Positions 1 through 9,870 are shown, numbered from the stretch's first letter. The stretch is 64,000 bases of DNA from Pantoea sp. Aalb (GCF_009829985.1 NZ_SZZU01000004.1:1-64000), one strand, 5' to 3'. Numbers and translations: made by a program. The notes: a model not told the origin generated them from the letters alone.

Positions 1-105
1 CCACTCGCCACCCAAAGAGCAAGCTCTTTTGTGCTGCCGTTCGACTTGCATGTGTTAGGCTTGCCGCCAGCGTTCAATCTGAGCCATGATCAAACTCTTC
101 AATTT
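1..105 (-). rRNA. rrs: 16S rRNA, 5' end only (runs off the window)
   Basis: Read on the minus strand, this is the first ~105 nt of a bacterial 16S rRNA. It starts at the conserved AAATTGAAGAGTTTGATC motif, followed by the helix 3-6 region with the usual ATGCAAGTCGAACGG block. The match to the E. coli 5' domain is nearly perfect, and the leader upstream keeps boxA and a promoter, so this looks like a working copy. The rest lies beyond the left edge. It is transcribed away from murI, as rrsB is in E. coli. Confidence 0.95.
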
Positions 106-233
106 TAAAGTTTGTTTATTGTTCTGTGAATTAAAATTTGTAATAAAATTACGTATTTATTCATCAGAAATTAGACATTTTATATCTAAAAATATTGATA
201 TTACACCTATAAGTGCCCACACCAATTGTCTAA

Positions 234-250
234 TAAATTGTTAAAGAACT
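234..250 (-). promoter_or_regulatory. rrn leader boxA antitermination site
   Basis: On the minus strand the bases read AGTTCTTTAACAATTTA, nearly identical to the E. coli rRNA leader boxA (TGCTCTTTAACAATTTA), which binds NusB/NusE to prevent premature termination. A stretch resembling the E. coli leader (GTGTGGGCACT) follows. The signal is intact here and eroded in the paralogous leader near 63.0 kb. Confidence 0.8.
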
Positions 251-308
251 ATACAATATATTTTATACTATTAAAATATTTTATACTATTAAATAAGTAA
301 GATACTCT

Positions 309-336
309 ATCCTAAACTTTTTATATAATCAGTCAA
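309..336 (-). promoter_or_regulatory. probable rRNA operon promoter
   Basis: On the minus strand a -35 box TTGACT (331-336) is followed after 16 bp by TAGGAT (309-314) as a possible -10. It lies about 60 bp upstream of boxA and 205 bp upstream of the 16S start, in the place of E. coli rrn P2. TTGACT is also the E. coli rrn P2 -35 sequence as I recall it. The paralogous locus at 63.07-63.12 kb has TTAACT and the same TAGGAT but 34 bp apart. Confidence 0.6.
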
Positions 337-440
337 GTATTTATTTTAAATTTTATATTATTAATAATATCAATTATTAAATCTTTTCAATTAATAATTG
401 ATTTATTTAATAATAATAATAAATTTTTGAATTTAATATT

Positions 441-1310
441 TTAAATTACAAGCTTTTCTAAAGAAGAAAACCCATAATGTTTTAAAATTGGAATTAATAG
501 CGTTACTTTACGATCTATATTTGTGCAAAATGCAATATTATGTCTAGAAGTAATAGCTTTGTGTAATTCTTTATGTGTTAATAAATAAGTTACATGACGT
601 GCAACCGCTACGCCACTATCTATAAGCTTTATTTTATCTGATAAAATATTTTGTATTTCTTTTCGCAATAATGGAAAATGTGTACACCCCAATACTACTG
701 TATCTGGTCGTTCTTGCATATTAAGCCAAGGTTCTAAAGTATTTTTTATGTCAGACAATAATACTTTTTCTCCACGTAATTTAGCTTCTGCTAATTCTAC
801 TAATTTAATTGATCCTAACATTAAAGTTTTACATTTATTACGAGCAAAGCGCTTTATTAATTTATGAATGTAAGGACGATATATAGTATTACGTGTAGCT
901 AATAAACCAATTATACCGTTACGAGTTAAACATGCTGCAGATTTAATAGCTGGAACAACTCCTACTATTGGAAATGTAAATTGTTTACGTAAAATAGGTA
1001 AAGAAACTACACTTGCTGAATTACAAGCAATCACTACAAGAGTTAAGTGAAAACGATTAGCAATAGTTTTTACTATTTTTAAAGTATATTTTTTTATAAA
1101 TTCTTCATTTTTCTCTCCATATGGAAAATTTTTATTATCAAAAACGTAAATATAACGAATATTAGGTATTAATTTTTGAACTTCTTTATATATCGAAAGT
1201 CCACCTATGCCAGAATCAAAAAATAATATAGTAGATCTTATATGAGATACTGTATTTAAATTTAACTCTAAGGTAGTACCCGATTTTATAAATGGGGAAC
1301 AATAATTCAT
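441..1310 (-). CDS. murI: glutamate racemase
   Basis: MurI converts L-glutamate to D-glutamate for peptidoglycan in the cytoplasm. The 289-residue protein follows E. coli MurI throughout, including a divergent N-terminal extension of about 25 residues before the FDSGIGGLS glycine-rich loop. The two catalytic cysteines are present in ACNSAS (Cys96) and GCTHFP (Cys209). A purine-rich stretch (GAAGAGAAAGAA) precedes the ATG. It lies directly upstream of, and codirectional with, the 16S gene, as in the E. coli rrnB locus. A retained murI means the symbiont still needs its own D-Glu for cell wall. Confidence 0.96.
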   Translation of the reverse strand: MNYCSPFIKSGTTLELNLNTVSHIRSTILFFDSGIGGLSIYKEVQKLIPNIRYIYVFDNKNFPYGEKNEEFIKKYTLKIVKTIANRFHLTLVVIACNSASVVSLPILRKQFTFPIVGVVPAIKSAACLTRNGIIGLLATRNTIYRPYIHKLIKRFARNKCKTLMLGSIKLVELAEAKLRGEKVLLSDIKNTLEPWLNMQERPDTVVLGCTHFPLLRKEIQNILSDKIKLIDSGVAVARHVTYLLTHKELHKAITSRHNIAFCTNIDRKVTLLIPILKHYGFSSLEKLVI

Positions 1311-2084
1311 TTCTTTCTCTTCAGTTATTACTATGGTATAGTAATAACTATTATAGTAATGATTAATGTTATTATTATTATTTAAATTTTTTAAATAATA
1401 AATATTCTAATTAAATGAATTTATAAAAATTAAATGCTTTAAAAACAAAAAATGTAAATTATGGTTTAAATTAATAAAATTAATAAAATTAATAAGAAAC
1501 TATATTTAATATTTAGTAAGGAATTTATTAATTACTTTACTTAATAAAAAGCATACATGATAATGTATATATACTATATATATATTGCATAATATGTATA
1601 GTATATATACATTATATTAAAGAAATTTAATAAAAATAAGTTTAATACAGTTATTTATTGTTTTTTAAAAACATATAGTATAAGGCTATTTGGAATAATA
1701 AATATCAAAATATCTTAAATAAGATCTTTATTCCTACTTAATAAAGAAAACATTATTATATTTAAATAAGATTTTTTATTAAATTTCAAAATTAATAAAC
1801 CTTATCCGCAGTATAATTACTATAGATTACATTTTTATTAAAAAATCATAATACAAATTAATATTTAAAACATAAAACTAAAATTTACTCTGATAATAAT
1901 CATATAATATAAAACCGTACTTTTAAAATTGATTAAGTTTTAATGTACATAAAAATGAAATATTCAATTTACACTATTTTTTATATTTACATATATAGAA
2001 AATATCTTTATATAATTAAAATCAATTTTTAATTAAAAAAACATTGGTTTAATAAAATATTTAAAAACCATTAGGATTTATGAT
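1311..2084. other. 774-bp gene-free gap (btuB/trmA position)
   Basis: Extremely AT-rich DNA between murI and sthA. E. coli has btuB and trmA in this neighbourhood; I see no remnant of either. The only structure is a 24-bp inverted repeat with one mismatch, 1560-1583 against 1592-1615, made of alternating TA-type sequence. It has no G/C core and no adjoining T-run, so I do not call it a terminator. Confidence 0.6.
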
Positions 2085-3488
2085 ATGCAAAAAAAAACTT
2101 GTGATTATGATGCCATAGTAATTGGCTCTGGTCCAGGTGGTGAAGGTGCAGCAATGGGACTTGTTAAGCAAGGAGCACATATTGCAGTAGTTGAACGCTA
2201 TCATAATGTTGGAGGAGGTTGTACTCATTGGGGAACTATTCCGTCTAAAGCATTACGTCATATTGTTAGCCGTATAATTGAATTTAATCAAAATCCTTTA
2301 TATAAGACTAATAGTAAAATTCTACATGCTACATTCTCTGATATAATAAACTATACAACAACTATTATTCGTAAACAAACTTCAATGAGGCGTAATTTTT
2401 ATGAACGTAATCATTGTATTCTTTATCAAGGTAATGCTAGTTTTATAGATATTAATAAAATTATAATACAAAAACCAGATGGTACATTTGAATATTTAAC
2501 TGCAGAAAATTTTATTATTGCTTGTGGTTCACGCCCATACCATCCAATTGAGGTAGATTTTACACATCCTCATATTTATGATTCTGATTCAATTTTAAAT
2601 TTACACCATAAACCTAACCACATAATTATTTATGGCGCTGGAGTTATTGGATGTGAATATGCATCTATCTTTCGTGGTCTCAATATTAAAGTTGATCTAA
2701 TTAATACTCGTAATCGGTTACTTGCTTTTTTAGATCAAGAAATATCAGATTCTCTTTCTTACCATTTTTGGAATAATGGTGTATTAATTCGTCATAATGA
2801 AGAATTTGAAAGAATTGAAGGTATTAATGATGGAGTTATTATACATTTAAAATCTGGTAAAAAAGTTAAAGCAGATAGTTTGTTATATGCTAACGGACGT
2901 ACTGGAAGTACAAGTTCCTTATTATTAGAAAAAGTAGGTTTAACTACTGATAATCGTGGTTTATTAAAGGTTAACAAAATGTATCAAACCACACAACCGC
3001 ATATATATGCGGTTGGTGATGTAATTGGTTATCCAAGTCTTGCCTCTGCAGCTTATGATCAAGGCCGTATTGCTGCTCAAATAATTATAAATGGTCAAGC
3101 CAGCTCTCATTTAATTAAAGATATTCCAACTGGAATTTATACTATTCCAGAAATAAGCTCAGTTGGAAAAACAGAACAAGAACTTACTATAATGAAAGTA
3201 CCATATGAAGTAGGTAGAGCTCAATTTAAACATTTAGCTCGCGCTCAAATTGTTGGTATGCATGTTGGAAGTTTAAAAATTTTATTCCATCGTGAAACTA
3301 AAGAAATTTTAGGTATTCATTGTTTTGGAGAAAGTGCAGCTGAAATTATTCATATTGGTCAAGCTATTATGGAACAAAAAAATAAAGGTAATACAATTGA
3401 ATACTTCGTAAATACTACGTTTAATTATCCTACTATGGCTGAAGCTTATCGTGTAGCTGCTCTAAATGGTTTAAATCGTTTATTTTAA
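2085..3488 (+). CDS. sthA: soluble pyridine nucleotide transhydrogenase
   Basis: SthA (UdhA) is a soluble FAD enzyme that passes hydride between NADPH and NAD+, balancing the two pools. The 467 residues align end to end with E. coli SthA (466). The N-terminal FAD loop GSGPGGEGAA is at about 14-23. The CTHWGT motif at 46-51 is typical of this family, which lacks the second redox cysteine of lipoamide dehydrogenases. The NAD(P) loop GAGVIGCEYA and the C-terminal dimer domain follow. AGGA precedes the ATG. In E. coli sthA also sits near murI and argH. Confidence 0.96.
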   Translation: MQKKTCDYDAIVIGSGPGGEGAAMGLVKQGAHIAVVERYHNVGGGCTHWGTIPSKALRHIVSRIIEFNQNPLYKTNSKILHATFSDIINYTTTIIRKQTSMRRNFYERNHCILYQGNASFIDINKIIIQKPDGTFEYLTAENFIIACGSRPYHPIEVDFTHPHIYDSDSILNLHHKPNHIIIYGAGVIGCEYASIFRGLNIKVDLINTRNRLLAFLDQEISDSLSYHFWNNGVLIRHNEEFERIEGINDGVIIHLKSGKKVKADSLLYANGRTGSTSSLLLEKVGLTTDNRGLLKVNKMYQTTQPHIYAVGDVIGYPSLASAAYDQGRIAAQIIINGQASSHLIKDIPTGIYTIPEISSVGKTEQELTIMKVPYEVGRAQFKHLARAQIVGMHVGSLKILFHRETKEILGIHCFGESAAEIIHIGQAIMEQKNKGNTIEYFVNTTFNYPTMAEAYRVAALNGLNRLF

Positions 3489-3525
3489 TAAATAATTAAT
3501 TATAAAAATAAAATAAAACTAAAAA

Positions 3526-4920
3526 TTAATTATTTTTTATACAAGAACATAAAATACGTTGTTTTGCTTCAATTATAGCCTTAGATACTTGTTTTGGTGA
3601 AATACCACCGTATGCATTGCGCCTATTAAGACAAGATTGTAGTGAAAGAATATTATAGACATCCTGCTCAATTAATAAACTAAAGTGTTGGAGCTGAATT
3701 AAACTCAATTCTTCAATCATTAGACCTTGTTTTATTGCTTCTAATACGATTTTCCCTACAACATGATGTGCTTCACGAAAAGGCAAACCTTTTGCTACCA
3801 AATAATCAGCTAATTCAGTAGCATTAGTATAACTTTGTGTAGCTGCTTCTTGACAACGTAAAATATTAATTTTGATATCTTTTAATACTAACACTGCCAT
3901 ATGTAAACAATCAATCCAAGTATCTATAGTATCAAAAAGTCCTTTTTTATCTTCTTGCATATCTTTATTATATGCTAAAGGCAGACCTTTTAATATCACT
4001 ATCATACTAACTAAAGATCCATGTACTCTCCCACATTTACCACGTATTAATTCTAGGATATCAGGATTTTTTTTCTGTGGCATAAGAGAAGAACCTGATG
4101 TTACCTTATCAGATAACTCAATAAAACCTGCTTCAGCTGTATTAAAAAAAATCATATCTTCTGCAAAGCGTGAGAGATGAATCATACTAATAGAAGCATT
4201 AAATAATAACTCTAGTATATAGTCACGATCAGAAACAGTATCAAGACTATTGCGTGTTGCTGAAGAAAAACCTAACCAGTTAGCAAGTTGTTGACGATCA
4301 ATATCATATGGTGTTCCAGATAATGCCCCACATCCCAATGGACTAATGTCAAGACGTTTTAAAGTATCATGTAGACGACTTTCATCACGTGTTAACATCT
4401 CAACATAAGCTAAACACCAATGTACAAATGGTATTGGTTGTGCTCGTTGAAGATGAGTATAACCAGGTATTACTAAATTTTGATAATTTTCACCAGTTAC
4501 TATTAGTGCATTCTGTAATTTGTGTATAGCATGTAGTAATAAATTTACTTGTTGTTTACACCATAACTTTAAATCAGTAGTAATCTGATCGTTACGACTA
4601 CGACCAGTATGCAATTTTTTCCCTAATAATCCAATTTTTTCAATCAATTTTTCTTCTATCCAACTATGAATATCTTCCGAATTACTTTTGAGAATCTGTT
4701 GCGGATCATCACATATTTCTTTTAATAATGTATATAATGCTCTTTCTATTTGCTTTTGTTCATTAGTATTTAATACATTAACTGTTACTAATGCTTTTGA
4801 CCAAGCTATAGAAGCAATAATATCTTGTTTTGCTAATCGATAATCAAAACTAAGTGATTCATTAAACTTTAAGAATCGTTTATCTCTGTTATGTAAAAAA
4901 CGTCCACCCCAAAGTGCCAT
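3526..4920 (-). CDS. argH: argininosuccinate lyase
   Basis: ArgH splits argininosuccinate into arginine and fumarate, the last step of arginine synthesis. The 464-residue protein has the fumarase/aspartase superfamily signature GSSLMPQKKNPD (276-287) and the THLQRAQP active-site region (155-162). It is last in the minus-strand run argC-argB-argG-argH, 69 bp after argG. Length matches the family (E. coli 457). No catalytic changes are evident. Confidence 0.96.
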   Translation of the reverse strand: MALWGGRFLHNRDKRFLKFNESLSFDYRLAKQDIIASIAWSKALVTVNVLNTNEQKQIERALYTLLKEICDDPQQILKSNSEDIHSWIEEKLIEKIGLLGKKLHTGRSRNDQITTDLKLWCKQQVNLLLHAIHKLQNALIVTGENYQNLVIPGYTHLQRAQPIPFVHWCLAYVEMLTRDESRLHDTLKRLDISPLGCGALSGTPYDIDRQQLANWLGFSSATRNSLDTVSDRDYILELLFNASISMIHLSRFAEDMIFFNTAEAGFIELSDKVTSGSSLMPQKKNPDILELIRGKCGRVHGSLVSMIVILKGLPLAYNKDMQEDKKGLFDTIDTWIDCLHMAVLVLKDIKINILRCQEAATQSYTNATELADYLVAKGLPFREAHHVVGKIVLEAIKQGLMIEELSLIQLQHFSLLIEQDVYNILSLQSCLNRRNAYGGISPKQVSKAIIEAKQRILCSCIKNN

Positions 4921-4989
4921 CTTATTAATTCCTAGATATATTAGATAATTATTTTTTTAAAAAAATATTAGTAAACAAATGATTATTAA

Positions 4990-6216
4990 CTATTTATTAT
5001 GATAATTATAATTTTTTAGAGCACGAATACGAGAAGAAAGTGAAAATAAACGAATAAATCCACCTGCATGACTATGATCGTATACTTTATCTTTTCCAAA
5101 AGTTGCAAATTCTTCTGCATAAAGGCTATTTTTTGATTTTTTTTGAATTGCTGTAACATTTCCTTTATACAATTGTAGAACAACTTCACCATTTACTAAT
5201 TCAGATAAAGATTCTGCTGCTATTTGAATAGAATCTCGAAATGGAGTAAACCAACGGCCATCGTAAACTACATAAGACATTTCTTGTCCTAATTGCTCAC
5301 GCCACTTAAAACTATCGCGATCTAATACTAACTGTTCAACTGCACGTAATGCTTTCATCATAATAGTACCCCCTGGGGTTTCATAACAACCACGTGATTT
5401 TATGCCTACTAGACGATTTTCAACAATATCAAGACGACCAATACCATGTTTAGCTCCTAATTCATTAAGCTCTTTTAAACATTGAAAGGGACTTAACTTC
5501 TTTTTATTTATAGCAATTACGCTTCCTTTTTTTATAGTAATAATAACATTTTCAGGCTGATTTGGTGCAGTTAATGGATCTACTGTCCATATCCAACAAT
5601 CTTCATTTGGCGCATTCCATAAATTTTCTAATATTCCACCTTCAGTAGAAACATGCCAGATATTCTCATCTCGACTATAAATTTTTTCTAGAGATGCAGT
5701 AGTTTTAATATTACGTTCTTTTAAATAATTAATAAGCATTTCTCGCGAACTTAAATTCCATTCTCGCCATGGTGCTATTACATTTAGTTGAGGAGCTAAA
5801 GAACTATAAGCAGTTTCAAAACGTACTTGATCATTACCTTTACCAGTAGCTCCGTGACATAATGTATCTGCACCAATATTTAAAGCAAGATCAACTTGTG
5901 CTTTTGCGATGATAGGACGAGCCATTGCAGTACCTAGCATATAGGTACCTTCATATAAAGCACCAGTTTTTAATACTGGATAAACATATTTATCAACAAA
6001 TTCTTTTTTTAAATCAATAATATAACATTTAGAAGCTCCTGATTGGATAGCTTTATTTTCAATATCTTCTAAATCACTATTATTTTGTCCAATATTTGCT
6101 ACAAATGCTATTACATCACAATCATTATAAGAATCTTTAAGCCATGGAATGATGGCTGAAGTATCTAAACCGCCGGAATAAGCTAGAACAATTTTTTTTA
6201 TTTTATATTTATTCAT
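4990..6216 (-). CDS. argG: argininosuccinate synthase
   Basis: ArgG joins citrulline and aspartate using ATP. The PP-loop YSGGLDTS is at residues 13-20. The 408-residue length fits the shorter ArgG class found inside arg operons of Yersinia, Serratia and Sodalis, not the ~447-residue E. coli protein encoded elsewhere. The gene lies 14 bp after argB and before argH. This argCBGH order argues against a close E. coli/Salmonella relative and for a Yersinia-, Erwinia- or Sodalis-like ancestor (inference). Confidence 0.95.
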   Translation of the reverse strand: MNKYKIKKIVLAYSGGLDTSAIIPWLKDSYNDCDVIAFVANIGQNNSDLEDIENKAIQSGASKCYIIDLKKEFVDKYVYPVLKTGALYEGTYMLGTAMARPIIAKAQVDLALNIGADTLCHGATGKGNDQVRFETAYSSLAPQLNVIAPWREWNLSSREMLINYLKERNIKTTASLEKIYSRDENIWHVSTEGGILENLWNAPNEDCWIWTVDPLTAPNQPENVIITIKKGSVIAINKKKLSPFQCLKELNELGAKHGIGRLDIVENRLVGIKSRGCYETPGGTIMMKALRAVEQLVLDRDSFKWREQLGQEMSYVVYDGRWFTPFRDSIQIAAESLSELVNGEVVLQLYKGNVTAIQKKSKNSLYAEEFATFGKDKVYDHSHAGGFIRLFSLSSRIRALKNYNYHNK

Positions 6217-6230
6217 TTAGTTATCCTTAA

Positions 6231-7007
6231 TTATATTATGATTCTAGTTCCAATCGATCTACCTTTAAAAAGAGCCAATAGCTTTTCAGACTGATGCCAA
6301 CTAGCGATATCTACTGGACGAGAGAGTATGCGTGCTGCATCTAAAGCTGCATTTATTTTTACTATCATACCATTAGTAATAATACCTATCGCAATTAGTT
6401 GTTTTGCTTTTTCTGCTGTAATCTCAGTAATAGGATAGCCTTGTTCATCAATAATATTATTGACATCAGATAAAAATACTAAATTTGCATTAATAGTTAC
6501 AGCTAAAGCAGTTGCTGCTTGGTCTGCATTAACATTCATTAAATAACTATTTTCAGCAATGCCTATAGAGCTTATAATTGGAATATATCCTGCATTAAAT
6601 AATATATTTAATAGTTTTGGATTACCTGGTATAGCATTACCTACATATCCCATTTCTTTATCAAATTGTTTAACAATCACTATATCTGCATCACCTAAGC
6701 AAAGTCCTAATGCAGGAATATTATATTTCTTTGCCCAAAATAATAATTTTTTATTTGCAGTACCTGCTAAAGCACCTGTAATAATTTCAATTTGATCAGC
6801 TGGAGTTATACGTAAACCATTTTTCTTTTTAATAGGTAAATCTAAACTTTTCATTAATTTATCTACTAAACATCCACCACCATGTACTATAACTACAGAA
6901 CGTTTCTGTTGTTTTATATACTGTTGTAGTGCATGAAATAAAGTTTTTAATGCTTCTTTATTATCTAATAAAGTACCACCTAACTTAATGATTAAAGGAT
7001 TGGACAT
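6231..7007 (-). CDS. argB: acetylglutamate kinase
   Basis: ArgB phosphorylates N-acetylglutamate, the second step of arginine synthesis. The 258 residues equal the E. coli length. The amino-acid-kinase fold is recognisable from the N-terminal KLGGTLLDN, the glycine loop VHGGG near 41-45, and the C-terminal NADQAATALA and ITNGMIVKI blocks. It is 16 bp downstream of argC and 14 bp upstream of argG, so the block is very probably one transcript. Confidence 0.96.
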   Translation of the reverse strand: MSNPLIIKLGGTLLDNKEALKTLFHALQQYIKQQKRSVVIVHGGGCLVDKLMKSLDLPIKKKNGLRITPADQIEIITGALAGTANKKLLFWAKKYNIPALGLCLGDADIVIVKQFDKEMGYVGNAIPGNPKLLNILFNAGYIPIISSIGIAENSYLMNVNADQAATALAVTINANLVFLSDVNNIIDEQGYPITEITAEKAKQLIAIGIITNGMIVKINAALDAARILSRPVDIASWHQSEKLLALFKGRSIGTRIII

Positions 7008-7023
7008 AAATTACTTCCATGAA

Positions 7024-8028
7024 TTAAATCAAAGAGAGTGTTTCAGGAAAGCCAAAACGGATATTTAGACATTGGACTGCTTGTCCAGAAGCTCCTTTTA
7101 ATAAATTATCTTCTGCAGAAACAATAATAAGATGTTCTCCTTTTATTACAAAACCAATATCGCAGAACGGTAATCCTACGACAGCTTTTAAGGCTGGTAT
7201 TCCCTTATTATATATACGAATTAAAGGCTTATTATAATAAGCCTTATAAAAAGCATCTATAACGTCCTGCTGTTTTACAGATTTTTTTAAATAGCAAACA
7301 ATAGTGGCAAGAATACCTCGTGAGAAATTTCCTAAATGAGGAATAAAAATTACTGGTATACCAAGATATGAAGTAATTTCTTGATGATGACGATGATTAA
7401 AAATGCCATATGCTTGTAAACTAACTTCACAAAAATGATTTATTAGGCTCGCTTTTCTTCCAGAACCACTTACACCACTTATAGCATTAATTACTGGCCA
7501 ATATTGATTGTTTAATAGATTAAATTCTACCAATGGTTTTAATGCTAATTGTGTAACTGTAGGATAACATCCAGGCACTGCTACTAGCTGAGCTTCTTTA
7601 ATTTTATCTCGATACCATTCTGCTAAGCCATATACTGCTTTATTTAATAAATCTTGATGTTGATGATTCAGAAAATAATATTTTCTATAAAATTTTTTAT
7701 TATTAACACGAAATGCACCAGATAGATCAAAAACTATACAGTTCATTTTTAAAAAATTTGGAACTAAATCGTGACTAATTTCATGAGTTGTTGCAAAAAA
7801 AACTACATCAACTTTATTCACTACTTTAGAAGTATAACTCAAAGGTTTTAGAGGTATATCAATAATACCTTTTAGCTGTGGATGTAAATCTGATAGTAGT
7901 TTTTCAATATCAGAACTATACTCAGATACGATCAATGCAATTATATTTATGTATGGATGGCGGGTTAAGTAAATAGCAAGCTCTACTCCAGTATAACCAC
8001 TAGCACCAATAATCATTGCATTTAACAT
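7024..8028 (-). CDS. argC: N-acetyl-gamma-glutamyl-phosphate reductase
   Basis: ArgC reduces N-acetylglutamyl phosphate with NADPH. The 334 residues equal the E. coli length. The N-terminal nucleotide loop GASGYTG (8-14) and the catalytic cysteine in VPGCYPT (Cys154) are present, as is the HHQEI histidine region. It is first in argCBGH and divergent from argE across a 152-bp AT-rich spacer, the classic enterobacterial argE/argCBH arrangement. I could not find a convincing pair of ArgR boxes in that spacer. Confidence 0.96.
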   Translation of the reverse strand: MLNAMIIGASGYTGVELAIYLTRHPYINIIALIVSEYSSDIEKLLSDLHPQLKGIIDIPLKPLSYTSKVVNKVDVVFFATTHEISHDLVPNFLKMNCIVFDLSGAFRVNNKKFYRKYYFLNHQHQDLLNKAVYGLAEWYRDKIKEAQLVAVPGCYPTVTQLALKPLVEFNLLNNQYWPVINAISGVSGSGRKASLINHFCEVSLQAYGIFNHRHHQEITSYLGIPVIFIPHLGNFSRGILATIVCYLKKSVKQQDVIDAFYKAYYNKPLIRIYNKGIPALKAVVGLPFCDIGFVIKGEHLIIVSAEDNLLKGASGQAVQCLNIRFGFPETLSLI

Positions 8029-8180
8029 AAAATTATATACCTTAATAGTTATTCATTTATAATTGTAATTTTAACTAATACATATATTATGATTATAATT
8101 ATTCAATTGCAAAAATAATAATATTAATATTCAATATTATTGAATTAATATTTATAATTTCTATTATAAGATTATTAATA

Positions 8181-9341
8181 GTGAAAATAAAATTACCATC
8201 ATTTATTGAAATTTATCGACAGTTGATTGCTGTACCATCAATAAGTTCTACTAATAAAAATTTTGATCAAAGCAATAAAGATTTAATTGATTTGCTAGCT
8301 AATTGGTTTGAAGAACTCGGTTATAATATAGAAGTAAAATTGTTACCTAATAATTTATATAATAATAAATTCAATATGTTAGCACGTAATAAAATCGAAA
8401 CAAATGATGGCGGTTTACTATTAACCGGTCACACTGACACTGTAGCTTATGATGATAATCAATGGATTTTTAATCCCTTTAAACTTACTCAAAAAGACGA
8501 TAAGTTTTATGGTTTAGGTTCTGTTGATATGAAAGTTTTTTTTGCTTTTATTTTAGATGTATTACGTAATGTTGATATGAAAAAATTAAATAAACCATTA
8601 TATATTCTAGCAACGGCTGATGAAGAAACAACTATGCAGGGTGCAAGGTATTTCGTGGAATCTACTTTAATAAATCCACATTACGCTATCGTAGGAGAGC
8701 CAACGTCGCTTAAGCCAGTACGTGGTCATAAAGGTTATTTTGCAAAAATAATACATATTCAAGGGAAATCTGGTCATTCTAGTAACCCATCTTTAGGAAT
8801 AAATGCAATCGAGGTAATGCACCAATCAATTACACAATTAATAAAATTACAAAAAATTTTAAAAAAAAAATATAATCACAATGGTTTTTCTATTACTTAT
8901 CCTACAATAAATTTTGGTCAAATTAAAGGTGGAAATGCAGTAAACCGTATTTGTGATTATTGTGAACTTCACATAGATATTAGACCAACTCCTGGATTAA
9001 CTATTAAACAATTCAATTTCTTACTAAATAAATTATTAATACCAGTAAAAACCTGTTGGCCAGGATGTTTAACAGTTACTGATCTACATATGCCTATTCC
9101 AAGTTATGAATGTTCAAGAGAACTTGAATTTGTAAAGATAATCGAAAAATTATCAGGTACATCAACTAAGTTAGTTAACTATTGCACTGAAGCATCTTTT
9201 ATTCAAAACTTATGCCCAGTATTACTTTTAGGTCCAGGATCCATTAATCAAGCTCATCAACCAAATGAATTTCTTGATTTTAAGTTTATTAAACCTACTC
9301 ATACTCTTATTAAAAAAATAATTCAATATTTTTGTTATTAA
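8181..9341 (+). CDS. argE: acetylornithine deacetylase
   Basis: ArgE removes the acetyl group from N-acetylornithine. The protein (386 residues, GTG start at MKIKLPSF, matching the E. coli N-terminus) is an M20-family metalloenzyme. Visible metal or catalytic positions are H84 and D86 (GHTDT), D116 (VDMK), E148/E149 (ADEET) and E173 (GEP). Residue 119, just after the bridging aspartate, is Val where E. coli has Gly. An uninterrupted run of ten A (8861-8870) encodes Lys codons and is a possible slippage site. It uses the linear pathway, so argA should exist elsewhere. Confidence 0.94.
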   Translation: MKIKLPSFIEIYRQLIAVPSISSTNKNFDQSNKDLIDLLANWFEELGYNIEVKLLPNNLYNNKFNMLARNKIETNDGGLLLTGHTDTVAYDDNQWIFNPFKLTQKDDKFYGLGSVDMKVFFAFILDVLRNVDMKKLNKPLYILATADEETTMQGARYFVESTLINPHYAIVGEPTSLKPVRGHKGYFAKIIHIQGKSGHSSNPSLGINAIEVMHQSITQLIKLQKILKKKYNHNGFSITYPTINFGQIKGGNAVNRICDYCELHIDIRPTPGLTIKQFNFLLNKLLIPVKTCWPGCLTVTDLHMPIPSYECSRELEFVKIIEKLSGTSTKLVNYCTEASFIQNLCPVLLLGPGSINQAHQPNEFLDFKFIKPTHTLIKKIIQYFCY

Positions 9342-9591
9342 CGTTTTAATATTTATTTACTAGATAAAATCTATTATTAATTAATAATTTGATTTAACTA
9401 AAAATTTTTATCATAAAAAATATAATTTTATATAAATGTAAAAACCAATAAACTATATTTATTAGATCTTATTATAAATAAACATTTAAATTATTTAACT
9501 CAATATAATAAAATTTATTAAGTTTTAGTTAATCAATTATTAAAAATGATTCAATTTATTAGATATTTTAATTGATTTAAAAAATGAATAA

Positions 9592-9834
9592 ATTAAGGAT
9601 AATAAATATAGGTCGCTTTGGCGTTGGGATAATAGTTTTTGTTGGTATGAAGATGAACTATGTTATGATTTATTTGGAGAGTTATTATTAATTCAACGTT
9701 GGGGAGGATTAAATAATCGACTAAATGATGAAAAAACTAAAATAATATCTGATTTCATGACAGGTATTTCTTATTTACGTGATATTGATAAGCAACGTTG
9801 TAGGAGTAATAAATCATATTATAGAATAAAATAA
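9592..9834 (+). pseudogene. small WGR-domain-like gene, start codon lost
   Basis: An open frame with no ATG, GTG or TTG in its N-terminal part encodes a Trp-rich peptide (RSLWRWDNSFCWYED..., then DLFGELLLIQRWGGLNNR). The DLFG-x-RWG pattern recalls WGR domains, the small module in some bacterial proteins and PARPs. An in-frame TAA (9589-9591) lies just upstream, and an ATG at 9584 opens a different frame. G/C content is higher than in the flanking DNA, and the frame ends 1 bp into a strong hairpin, so it was recently a real gene. Either a base is missing around AATATAGG (9606-9612) or a rare start is used. The family call is by eye only. Confidence 0.5.
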
Positions 9835-9870
9835 GTATTAAATTGTTATATTCATAACAATTTAATACTT
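9833..9870 (+). terminator. terminator-like hairpin after the WGR-like frame
   Basis: A perfect 17-bp inverted repeat (9833-9849 against 9854-9870) with a 4-nt loop begins at the stop codon of the WGR-like frame. It is AT-rich with no long T-run after it, so termination strength is uncertain. Its position suggests a 3'-end processing or stability element of that transcript. Confidence 0.5.

Noticed and set aside
1560..1615. 24-bp inverted repeat as a terminator for murI or a cruciform regulator
   Set aside because: It is alternating A/T with no G/C core or T-run and lies upstream of murI, not after a gene end; such repeats are expected by chance here.
2792..2977. Open frames antisense to sthA, argH, argB, mutM, glnA and others
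   Set aside because: They mirror strongly conserved genes on the other strand and have no ribosome-binding sites or recognisable products.
8029..8180. ArgR operator between argC and argE
   Set aside because: ATTCA and TGAAT half-sites occur, but the only symmetric pair has the wrong polarity (ATTCA...TGAAT) for an ARG box.
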